A DNA stretch of 64,000 bases. It comes from JANQIO01 sp043513815. GTDB taxonomy: Bacteria > Pseudomonadota > Gammaproteobacteria > Pseudomonadales > Halieaceae. This document shows, in pieces, positions 25,522 to 33,038 of this stretch; the stretch's first letter is position 1, and each line of letters opens with the position of its first letter. The translations under genes and the position numbers were made by a program. The notes under the pieces were generated by a model, which did not search any database, was not told the origin of the DNA, and saw only the letters and a list, made by a program, of their open reading frames with translations. The DNA is taken from positions 3,720,001 to 3,784,000 of the forward strand of contig CP121313.1 of assembly GCA_043513815.1 (NCBI GenBank). The letters are read 5' to 3'.

Positions 25522-26397
25522 TCAGTAGACCGGCAGCGGCAGTTGGCGGATAGCATCCAGGCCGCCTACGGCGAGCTGGTAGTCGGCCTCGCTGGCGCCC
25601 AGGTATTTATCGCAATAGCCGGCAAAGCCAGTCTCATCTTTGGCAAAGCCGGTGTATTCCTTGAAATGGGCCACGTCGAATCCGTACAAGGGACTGCAGG
25701 ATGAAGGGTGGGCGCCGCCGGGAATGTGCACCACACCAGTGGTAGCGGCGCGCTCCCAATGCACCAGGCGCGCCTGGGCCGGGTCCTTGAAGAAGTCGCT
25801 GTCCACCAGTTCATCGCAGGAGACGTAGGTCTTGTCGGCAGCCCGGGCAAACATGTCGTCCATGTAATGATCGGGGCCGGCAATCTGGCAAACACCGCGC
25901 GCATCGGCACGATCGACATGGATCAGGCTGGCGTCGAGCTTCAGTGCCGGCATGGCCACCCATTCCTTGTCGTCATAGGGGCTGTCGACCAACTTGAGCG
26001 ACGGATTGACCTTGATGATGTCGGTGCCAAGGCCCACCTCCGTGGGAATGAAGGGCAGGCCCCAGGCCGCTGCTCGCAGGCCCAGCAACATCATGCCCTC
26101 ATCCAGTTCCGATACCTCAATGCTGCCGGCCTGGCGCGCCTGCCGGAAAAACGGCTCCAGCGGAATGAAGTCCAGGGAGACAAAGGCAAACACCAGCTTC
26201 CTGACCTTGCCGGCGGCACACAGCATGCCGACATCGGCGCCACCATAGGCAACCACGGTGAGATCCTTCAGGTCAGAGCGGAGGATTTCCCGTACCAGGG
26301 CCATCGGCTTGCGACGTGGCCCCCAGCCACCGATCCCGATGGTCATGCCGTCTTCTAGCTGGTTGACGACGTCCGTCGCCTGCATTCGCTTGTCCAT
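25522..26397 (-). CDS. ipdA: IpdA, alpha subunit of the ring-C cleaving hydrolase
   Basis: The 291-residue class I CoA-transferase alpha-fold protein begins MDKRMQATDVVNQLEDGMTI and has GIGGWGPRRKPMALVREILR, VAYGGADVGMLCAAGKVRK and SELDEGMMLLGLRAAAWGLPF (residues ~96-116), a set that follows mycobacterial IpdA (Rv3551) closely. IpdA and IpdB together cleave ring C of the CoA-thioester intermediate COCHEA-CoA. A ribosome site (AGGAG) lies about 17 bases upstream in the 22-base gap after the regulator gene, so it is probably in the fadD3 operon. Confidence 0.87.
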   Translation of the reverse strand: MDKRMQATDVVNQLEDGMTIGIGGWGPRRKPMALVREILRSDLKDLTVVAYGGADVGMLCAAGKVRKLVFAFVSLDFIPLEPFFRQARQAGSIEVSELDEGMMLLGLRAAAWGLPFIPTEVGLGTDIIKVNPSLKLVDSPYDDKEWVAMPALKLDASLIHVDRADARGVCQIAGPDHYMDDMFARAADKTYVSCDELVDSDFFKDPAQARLVHWERAATTGVVHIPGGAHPSSCSPLYGFDVAHFKEYTGFAKDETGFAGYCDKYLGASEADYQLAVGGLDAIRQLPLPVY

Positions 26398-26419
26398 AGA
26401 CTGGTCCTGTTCTCCTGAA

Positions 26420-27454
26420 CTAGCCGACGATTCGGCTCATCCGGTAATCATGTTTAACAAAATTCACACCCAGGGAGCTTTCGGTACGGCGCACCCCGTC
26501 CAGGCTGCTTACATACCGGTGTACAAAGCGCGCCAGGTGCTCAGTATTGCGCACCATGGTGATGCCGAGGATGTCGTGGCGGCCCATCATCAGGCCCACG
26601 AATCCAAACTCTTTCATGCCCGCCATCTGCCGGGCGACCTGTTCGGCGCTGTCGCTGCGCTCCACCTCCACCCATACATAGGCAATCGCCGCGCCCCGGT
26701 AGCGGTCGATATTGGTCACCGCGGTAATGCGAATCTGCTTGTCTTCCTGCATGCGCTTGATGCGCGAGCGCACGGTGCCCTCGGTGACGCCAATCTCATC
26801 GGCAATCTGCCGATTACTGGTGCGCGCATCCTCGCCCAACCGCGCCACAATCTGCCGATCCACCGCATCCAGCGTTCGCCTGTTAGAAATGACTGCTGCC
26901 GCCCCATTGCTGCTATCGCCAGTCGTTGTTGCAGTGGACGATGGTGGGTTAACGCCTCCGCAGTCATCACCCACTCGATCTTTGGCGGTCTTATAAAAGG
27001 GAACGGAATCGGGCTGGTTCTTGAGCACGTCAATTGCCAGCGATGAGGAGACCCGCAACACTCCGGGCAACTCGGCAAAGCGTCGGTACACCAGGTCAGC
27101 CATGGCGGCCTGGTCCTGGGCCACTACCAGCGTCTCGATATCACAGCTGCCGATTACCACGTTGATAGAAAATACTTCCGGGAAGGCCGCCAGTTCCTCC
27201 GCCACTTCCAGCGGCGCACGGCCATCCACGGTTATGCCTACTGCCAGCATCATCTCGTAGCCCGCCGCCTGGAAATCCGTTACCGCCACCACCCGCATGG
27301 CATCGCTCTGTTCCATACGGCGGATGCGGGTGCGCACCGTGGCCTCGGTCAGCTCCAGTTCGGCGGCGATGGCGCGGTAAGACATGCGGCCGTCGCTGCG
27401 CAACAACTCGACAATGCGCTCGTCGGTATCGTCGAGTTCGATTGCCGCGTTCAT
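26420..27454 (-). CDS. Tandem (double) Lrp/AsnC-type transcriptional regulator
   Basis: The 344-residue product holds two complete Lrp/AsnC units in one chain. Unit 1 (residues ~5-155) has an HTH (RIVELLRSDGRMSYRAIAAE...TEATVRTRIRRM) and an effector-binding RAM domain. Unit 2 (~193-344) repeats this (RQIVARLGEDARTSNRQIAD...TEGTVRSRIKRM) with its own RAM domain. A Ser/Thr/Gly-rich linker (~160-190) joins them. Lrp proteins normally dimerise, so the fusion may work as a built-in dimer. The start is the ATG at 27454, overlapping the fadD3 stop (ATGA). It lies in the place where actinobacterial clusters use the TetR-type KstR2, and it is the obvious candidate regulator of the cluster, perhaps sensing a CoA thioester; that is inference. 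Confidence 0.88.
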   Translation of the reverse strand: MNAAIELDDTDERIVELLRSDGRMSYRAIAAELELTEATVRTRIRRMEQSDAMRVVAVTDFQAAGYEMMLAVGITVDGRAPLEVAEELAAFPEVFSINVVIGSCDIETLVVAQDQAAMADLVYRRFAELPGVLRVSSSLAIDVLKNQPDSVPFYKTAKDRVGDDCGGVNPPSSTATTTGDSSNGAAAVISNRRTLDAVDRQIVARLGEDARTSNRQIADEIGVTEGTVRSRIKRMQEDKQIRITAVTNIDRYRGAAIAYVWVEVERSDSAEQVARQMAGMKEFGFVGLMMGRHDILGITMVRNTEHLARFVHRYVSSLDGVRRTESSLGVNFVKHDYRMSRIVG

Positions 27455-29022
27455 GCCGACAGCCGGGCCCGCAACTCGGTCTTGAGCACCTTGCCGGAGG
27501 CATTGACCGGCAGGCTGTCGACCACGTGCACCGCCCGCGGCACCTTGTAGTTCGCCATGTTGTCGCGGCACCAGTCGATCAGCGCCGCCTCGTCCAGGCC
27601 AGCCCCGGGGCGCAGTACCACGAAGGCGCAAGCCACTTCACCCATGCGTTCGTCGGGCATGCCGATCACCGCGGCCTGGGCGATCGCCTCGTGGGAGCAC
27701 AGCTGATTCTCGATCTCCGCCGGGTAGCAGTTGAAGCCGCCGACGATGAACATGTCCTTGATGCGGTCGGTGATGTCCAGGTAACCGTCAGCATCCATCA
27801 CGCCCACGTCGCCGGTTTTCAGCCAGCCCTCCGGGGTGATGGTGTCGGCGGTGGCCTCGGGGTTGTCCAGGTAGCCCTGCATCACGTTGTAGCCGCGCAC
27901 CCAGATTTCCCCGGGTTCGCCCACCGCCAGGTCTTTGCCGTCCGTGTCGACGATGCGTATCTCAACACCCTCCATCGCCCGGCCCGAGGTGCCGGAGATA
28001 ATTTCCGCCGGATCATCGGGTCTACAGATACTGACCGTTCCGCAGGTTTCAGTGAGGCCATAGGCCGTCACTACCGTTTCGAAAGCCAGCTCATTGCGCA
28101 TGCGGTTGACCAGCTCCACCGGCACCGGCGCAGCACCGGTCACGGCCAGCCGCAGGCTGGACAGGTCGTAGCGATCGCGGTCGGGGTGCGCCAGCAAAGA
28201 CTGGTAGATGGTGGGCGCCCCGGGCAGCATGGTGACCTTGTCCGCCTCTATCTGGGCCATGACCGCATCCAGCTCAAAACTCAACACAGGCAATATCAGG
28301 GCCCCGCGCAGAATCGCCGACAGCCAGCCCGCCTTGTAACCGAAGGCGTGGAAGAAAGGATTGATGATCAGGTAGTTGTCGTCACTGCACAGGCCTACGG
28401 TGCCGCTCCAGGTTTCAAACACCCGGATGTTCTGGCCGTGGGTGGTCACCACACCCTTCGGGGAACCCGTGGTGCCAGAAGTGAAGCCGATATCCAGTAC
28501 GTCATCGGGTGTGACCTCGGCGACCCGGGCGTCAACCTCGGCGTCAGTGATGCCCTCCCCGGCGGCGAGGAAAGATTGCCACTCGCCGTTTTCGTCGCGA
28601 TGGCTGGCGTCTTCACGCAGCAGTATAAAGCCGTCGAGCTGCGGTAGCTGCTGGTCGGCCAGCATGGCCGGATAGGCCTGGCCCAGAAATTCGCCCACCG
28701 TGAACAGCAACTTTGCCTGGCTCAGGTTCAGTGCATAGGCGACTTCAGGACCCTTCCAACGGGTATTGATGGGCACCAGTGTAATGCCCAGGCTCTGGGC
28801 GCCGATGGCGGCAAGAATCCATTCGTGGATATTGGGGGCCCAGATGGCGATGCGGTCGCCGCGCTGAAGGCCCGCGGCCATAAACCCGGCGGCGGAGCGC
28901 CGCCGCAGGCGATCGAGATCATTGAAGCTCAGCTCGAGGTCGCCCTCGCGCAGGGCGAGTTTGTCCCCGTACTGCTCGGCCGCCGCGGCAACAATGCCCG
29001 GCAGGGTCTTCCATTCAGGCAT
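27451..29022 (-). CDS. fadD3: FadD3-like HIP-CoA ligase
   Basis: This acyl-CoA synthetase (523 residues from ATG 29022) has the AMP-binding loop FTSGTTGSPKGVVTTH, the A5 motif YGLTETCG, A7 GWLKTGDVG, the A8 hinge RIKDMFIVGGFNCYPAEIEN and the A10 Lys in VNASGKVLKTEL. N-terminal features (MPEWKTLPGIVAAAAEQYGD, RGDRIAIWAPNIHEW, PINTRWKGPEVAY) follow FadD3 (Rv3561), which attaches CoA to HIP and so commits steroid rings C/D to degradation. An in-frame TTG at 29046 was rejected, because the promoter at 29066-29094 would leave it almost no leader. It is the first gene of the cluster. Confidence 0.84.
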   Translation of the reverse strand: MPEWKTLPGIVAAAAEQYGDKLALREGDLELSFNDLDRLRRRSAAGFMAAGLQRGDRIAIWAPNIHEWILAAIGAQSLGITLVPINTRWKGPEVAYALNLSQAKLLFTVGEFLGQAYPAMLADQQLPQLDGFILLREDASHRDENGEWQSFLAAGEGITDAEVDARVAEVTPDDVLDIGFTSGTTGSPKGVVTTHGQNIRVFETWSGTVGLCSDDNYLIINPFFHAFGYKAGWLSAILRGALILPVLSFELDAVMAQIEADKVTMLPGAPTIYQSLLAHPDRDRYDLSSLRLAVTGAAPVPVELVNRMRNELAFETVVTAYGLTETCGTVSICRPDDPAEIISGTSGRAMEGVEIRIVDTDGKDLAVGEPGEIWVRGYNVMQGYLDNPEATADTITPEGWLKTGDVGVMDADGYLDITDRIKDMFIVGGFNCYPAEIENQLCSHEAIAQAAVIGMPDERMGEVACAFVVLRPGAGLDEAALIDWCRDNMANYKVPRAVHVVDSLPVNASGKVLKTELRARLSA

Positions 29023-29065
29023 GGAGGCGGCGTCCAAAGTGACCAATCGGGCTCAACATCACGCC

Positions 29066-29128
29066 ACTATAGTCACTGAACTCCGCCGAAACAACCGCTT
29101 TGCGTAGATTTCGAGGCTATATTCTACG
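29066..29128 (-). promoter_or_regulatory. Sigma70-type promoter of fadD3 with an upstream inverted repeat
   Basis: On the minus strand TTGTTT (29089-29094) and TATAGT (29066-29071) are separated by exactly 17 bases. Transcription would start near 29058, about 36 bases before the ATG. Just upstream, CGTAGA (29103-29108) and TCTACG (29123-29128) form an inverted repeat with a 14-base spacer, in the right place for an activator or repressor site. No sequence like the mycobacterial KstR2 operator was seen. Confidence 0.6.
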
Positions 29129-29168
29129 AATATTGCTATTAGCTATAAGCAAATTGCCGTTTATGCCT

Positions 29169-29220
29169 TAGCCGTCAACTCTCACCGATTTCTGGAATTC
29201 TCGGTGAGAGTTGGCGGTTA
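29169..29220. repeat. 20-bp inverted repeat between fadD3 and the next acyl-CoA ligase
   Basis: TAGCCGTCAACTCTCACCGA (29169-29188) pairs at 18 of 20 positions with 29201-29220, and the two other pairs can form G-U wobbles in RNA. The 12-base loop contains GAATTC. It is 14 bases after the stop of the upstream ligase gene and could be its terminator, but the stem is not followed by a T run on the minus strand. Confidence 0.7.
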
Positions 29221-29233
29221 GCACCCGATCTGC

Positions 29234-30862
29234 TTACTCAGCGAACTTGAAGTCCTCGAACTGCTTGCGCAGGTCGACCTTCTGGATCTTGCCGGTAGCG
29301 CCGTGGGGCAGCTCATCGACAAACTCCACCGCATCGGGCATCCACCACTTGGCGATCTTGCCGTCCAGGAAGTCCAGCACCTCTTCGGCGGTGAGATCTT
29401 CGCCGCCCTTGTCACGCACCACAACCAGCAGCGGCCGCTCGCTCCACTTGGGGTGGTAGCGACCAATCACGGCGGCTTCCGCCACCTTGGGGTGGCCCAC
29501 CGCGGCGTTTTCCACATCGATGGAACTGATCCATTCGCCACCCGACTTGATCACATCCTTGGTGCGATCGGTAATGGCCATATAGCCCTGCGGATCGATG
29601 GTGGCGACATCACCGGTTTCGAACCAGCCCTCCTCGGCGTGAGCATCACCGGCATCCAGCTTGAAGTAGCCGGAACAGATCCAGGGGCCGCGCACTTTCA
29701 GGGAGCCGAAGGCCTCACCGTCCCAGGGCAATTCCGTGCCTTCCTCGTCGACAATCTTCATCTCCACGCCAAACACCGGGCGACCGGCCTTGAGCCGCAT
29801 GACCGCCCAGTCCTCGGCGCCCATCTCCGCCACCGCAGGAGTCGGTGCATTGACGCTGCCCAGCGGACTCATCTCGGTCATGCCCCAGCCAACCCGGGTC
29901 TCGACACCATGCTTGTCCATCTCTTCCATGATGGAGAGCGGGCAGGCGGCGCCGCCGACGATGATGCGCTCCAGGCTTTCGATGGTCTCGCCACTGTCGC
30001 GCAGGTGGGCCAACAGGTTCAGCCACACGGTAGGCACCCCTGCCGACATGGTGATCTTTTCTTCGTTGATCAGTTTGGTGAGCTCGGCGCCGTCGCCCAT
30101 TTTCGGCCCCGGGAATACCAGCTTCGCACCCACCATCGGACAGGCGTAGGGCGTACCCCAGGCGTTGACGTGGAACATCGGTACGATCGGCAGCACCGTT
30201 TCCTTGCTCGACAAACCCATCACGTCGGGCCAGACCGAGGCGAAAGCGTGCAGCAGGGTGGAGCGGTGAGAGTACAGCACTCCCTTGGGGTTACCGGTGG
30301 TACCCGAGGTGTAGCACAGGGCGCAGGCATCGCGCTCGTCCAGTTCGGGCCACTCGAATTCGGTGCTCTGGCCTTCCAGCAAAGTTTCGTAGCAGTGCAC
30401 ATTATCCAGAGATGTCTCGGGCATGTGCTCAGGTGTGGTCAACACGACCCAGCCTTTTACGCCCGGACACTTGTCCGCTACGCCCTCGATGATGGGCATG
30501 AACATCGGGTCGAGGAACACGTATTGGTCCTCGGCATGGTTGATAATGTATTCCACCTGTTCGGGGAATAGCCGCGGGTTGATGGTGTGCGCCACAAAGC
30601 CCGAGCAGCTGATGCCGTAGTAGGCTTCGAAGTGGCGGTAATCATTCCAGGCCAGGGTGGCAACCCGGCTGCCACGCTCCAGGCCCCATCCCGCAAATAC
30701 GTTGGCGAGCTGGCGCGCGCGTTTGAAGGCGTCTTTGTAGGTGTAGCGGTGGCGCGGGTTGTCCGCGGTAAAGGAAACAATTTCCACATTCGGGTTCACA
30801 CGGTCGGCGAACTCCACAATGGATTTGACCAACAGCGGCTGGTCCATCATCAGTCCCTGCAT
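29234..30862 (-). CDS. Medium/long-chain fatty-acyl-CoA ligase (AlkK-like)
   Basis: The product has 542 residues from the ATG at 30862, chosen because CAGGAGAG lies 7 bases upstream and MQGLMMDQPLLVKSIVEFA is the usual start of the AlkK group. Motifs are LCYTSGTTGNPKGVLYSH, VPMFHVNAWG, GWGMTEMSPLG, GWFETGDVATID and DRTKDVIKSGGEWISS, with the A10 Lys in HGATGKIQKVDL. It makes acyl-CoA and AMP from fatty acids, ATP and CoA in the cytoplasm. It lies upstream of, and on the same strand as, the steroid cluster but has an inverted repeat between them; its substrate may be an alkanoate or a steroid side chain, which sequence cannot decide. Confidence 0.88.
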   Translation of the reverse strand: MQGLMMDQPLLVKSIVEFADRVNPNVEIVSFTADNPRHRYTYKDAFKRARQLANVFAGWGLERGSRVATLAWNDYRHFEAYYGISCSGFVAHTINPRLFPEQVEYIINHAEDQYVFLDPMFMPIIEGVADKCPGVKGWVVLTTPEHMPETSLDNVHCYETLLEGQSTEFEWPELDERDACALCYTSGTTGNPKGVLYSHRSTLLHAFASVWPDVMGLSSKETVLPIVPMFHVNAWGTPYACPMVGAKLVFPGPKMGDGAELTKLINEEKITMSAGVPTVWLNLLAHLRDSGETIESLERIIVGGAACPLSIMEEMDKHGVETRVGWGMTEMSPLGSVNAPTPAVAEMGAEDWAVMRLKAGRPVFGVEMKIVDEEGTELPWDGEAFGSLKVRGPWICSGYFKLDAGDAHAEEGWFETGDVATIDPQGYMAITDRTKDVIKSGGEWISSIDVENAAVGHPKVAEAAVIGRYHPKWSERPLLVVVRDKGGEDLTAEEVLDFLDGKIAKWWMPDAVEFVDELPHGATGKIQKVDLRKQFEDFKFAE

Positions 30863-31144
30863 GGGTACTCTCCTGTCTTTTTGTGTCCTGTGTCGGCTCA
30901 AGCGGGTACAGGCGAGGGTAAAGACCCCAACGGAGTCCCCCGATCCGGCTAGCCCACAAGCTGATACCTGTTCGTATTCGATCGACTCAGGATGACCCGG
31001 GCCATCTTGAAGACTTAATCGAAAGGTGGAGGCGAATACTAAGATTGCTCCGAATAGAGAGCAAGTCCGAGCTGCCCGGAGCAGGCATCAAAGGGGACAG
31101 ACACCGAACGGGCTCTGACTCCGATAAAACCGTGTTCTCAATGA

Positions 31145-32020
31145 CTACGCCAGTTCGCGCTCGAACAGGGCCAGCAGGCGGTTCCAGGCCAGGTCGGCCT
31201 TGGCTTCGTCGTAGACCGCGGAATCCGGCGGGCACCAGCCGTGTTTGGTGCCGGCATACACCTCGATCTCAGCCTCAACACCCGCCGCATCAAAGGCTTT
31301 CTTCAGCATGACCTTCTCATCGGGATTGCGTTCATCGTCGTTCTCAGCGATGGCAATCAGGAAACCGGCCTGCATCTCCGGTGCCAGCAAGTGCGGACTA
31401 TCCGGCTTGTCGGTCGCGAGGCGACCACCGTGGAAGGAACCACCGGCACCGATGCGATCCGGCATGTCGGCCGCCAGACGCAGGGTGTAAGAGCCGGTCA
31501 TGCAGTAGCCGGTCACACCCATCTTGCGACTGGTATCCACTGCCGCCTGCTGGTCCAGCCAGGCGACCAGGGCACGACCGTCGGTCACGGTGGTCTCCGG
31601 AGACAGGCTGCGGGCATGAGGCATTAGTTTCTCGCGTACACCGGGGTCGGAAAACTGGTCGCCGGGGGACACCAGGGGTCCTTTATGGGTGCGGTAGTAG
31701 GGGTTTACCACCAGCACCGAGTACCCGGATTGCGCCAGGCGTTTACCCATGGCGCGAAAGGCCGGACGTATGCCCTTGATATCCGGCCACACGATCACCG
31801 CCGCGTGGGCACCTTCGGCCGGGTGCACAAAGTAGCCGTCGGCCTCGCCGTCCGGCGTCGGCACCATGACATCCCGCTCCACCACATCAACCGCATTCGC
31901 CACCGCTGGCAACATCATGGCCAATGCGGTGCCGGCGCTGGCGGCGGCAAATTGCCGACGGGTCAGGCCACGCTGTCGCAGGTACTCCAGTTCGTCCTTG
32001 CCGGTAATTTCATCGCACAT
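31145..32020 (-). CDS. Tat-exported dienelactone-hydrolase-family protein
   Basis: The 291-residue alpha/beta hydrolase has a twin-arginine signal (LTRRQFAAASAGTALAMM, after about 18 residues), so it should be folded before export to the periplasm. The nucleophile is Cys in GVTGYCMTGSYTLR (G-x-C-x-G), with the acid in AENDDERNPDEK and the His in AGTKHGWC, the Cys-Asp-His triad of dienelactone hydrolases. Its substrate is unknown; typical members hydrolyse lactones or esters. It has a good ribosome site (AGGAG) and a 282-base gap without genes separates it from the downstream ligase; I see nothing recognisable in that gap. Confidence 0.83.
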   Translation of the reverse strand: MCDEITGKDELEYLRQRGLTRRQFAAASAGTALAMMLPAVANAVDVVERDVMVPTPDGEADGYFVHPAEGAHAAVIVWPDIKGIRPAFRAMGKRLAQSGYSVLVVNPYYRTHKGPLVSPGDQFSDPGVREKLMPHARSLSPETTVTDGRALVAWLDQQAAVDTSRKMGVTGYCMTGSYTLRLAADMPDRIGAGGSFHGGRLATDKPDSPHLLAPEMQAGFLIAIAENDDERNPDEKVMLKKAFDAAGVEAEIEVYAGTKHGWCPPDSAVYDEAKADLAWNRLLALFERELA

Positions 32021-32190
32021 ATTTTTCTCCTGTTGCTAATCGGGATATCGAGGCCGGGGACAGGCCGCGTGCGGATTCAGTCCGCGGCACAATAGTGCAC
32101 CCGATCCGGTTGACCATTGCTCCGGGTCGAACTCGCCGGGGCCAGTCTCCGAGGCTGTTCCTGGCACTGCCCGTGGCTAACCGCCCGTGG

Positions 32191-33030
32191 CTAATGAGTC
32201 AGGGACCACTCGTCGCTGACACTGCGGCCGGCCCGGTGTTCCTGCTCCAGCTTGATCAGGTGGGCGGTCAGGCTCAGCTTTGCCATGTGATGTATACCGG
32301 GGTCGACGTCGTCGTAGACCACCTTCACCAGAGCATCGAGATCTGCCGTACCCAGCGCCTGCAGGCCGGCAATAACCTTTTTTTCGCGCTTGAGCCGGTG
32401 GCCAATCAGCCAGCTCACGGTCCCTTCGGGATCATCGATAACGGCACCGTGGCCCGGCGCCAGACTTTGCAGCGGATAGTCGCGCAGCAGCTCCAGGGAC
32501 TCGATATACAGCTTCATGTCGCCGCTGGGAGGCACAATCACCACGGTGGAGCCACTCATGATGTGATCGCCGGTGAACAACATGCCCTCGTCTTCGAGCA
32601 GGTAGCAGTAGTGATTGCCCACATGCCCGGGCGTGTGTACTGCACGCAGCTTGAATTCCGGTGTTTCCAGCAGATAGTCGTGGCGCACCTCCACCTCGGG
32701 GGCGAATGTGTCATCCTGGAACATGTCGTCCCAGGGACGAGCACCAATCACCTCGGCGCCGGTGGCTTCCTTGAGAGGCGCCCAGGCCGGCGAGTGGTCG
32801 GGGTGGGTATGGGTGGCGACCAGCCAGCGTATGCGTCCATCGCCCGCTGCCAGGATTGATTCGACGTGAGAATCAATCAGCGGCCCGGGATCCAGTACCG
32901 CCACCTCTTCGCTACCGAACAAATAGGTGTTAGTACCAGGACCGGTCATCACCCCGGGATTCGGTGCAGTGATACGACGCACCCGGCTGTTGAGTGCGAC
33001 CGGAACGCCCGGTGTGAATTCCTCGTCCAT
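32191..33030 (-). CDS. Metallo-beta-lactamase-fold hydrolase (LACTB2-like)
   Basis: The 279-residue protein has the zinc-binding motif THTHPDHSPA (HxHxDH), further metal ligands in HTPGHVGNH, FTGDHIM and LAPGHG, and a C-terminal winged-helix-like extension with HHMAKLSLTAHLIKLE, as in the LACTB2/glyoxalase-II-like group. The start NPGVMTGPGTNTYL is typical. The reaction is hydrolytic but the substrate is unknown (candidates are thioesters or RNA in related proteins). It starts 8 bases after fabV and probably belongs to the aceE-aceF-fabV transcription unit. Confidence 0.82.
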   Translation of the reverse strand: MDEEFTPGVPVALNSRVRRITAPNPGVMTGPGTNTYLFGSEEVAVLDPGPLIDSHVESILAAGDGRIRWLVATHTHPDHSPAWAPLKEATGAEVIGARPWDDMFQDDTFAPEVEVRHDYLLETPEFKLRAVHTPGHVGNHYCYLLEDEGMLFTGDHIMSGSTVVIVPPSGDMKLYIESLELLRDYPLQSLAPGHGAVIDDPEGTVSWLIGHRLKREKKVIAGLQALGTADLDALVKVVYDDVDPGIHHMAKLSLTAHLIKLEQEHRAGRSVSDEWSLTH

Positions 33031-33038
33031 GCCTGCGC

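Noticed and set aside
27455..27631. 59-codon N-terminal extension of the Lrp-type regulator
   Set aside because: It overlaps fadD3 in another frame, is Arg/Gly-rich like shadow sequence, and the ATG at 27454 gives a perfect Lrp start with ATGA coupling.
31090..31120. GGGGACAGACACC, similar to termini seen near REP-associated transposase elements
   Set aside because: It is a single short match with no second copy or inverted partner nearby.
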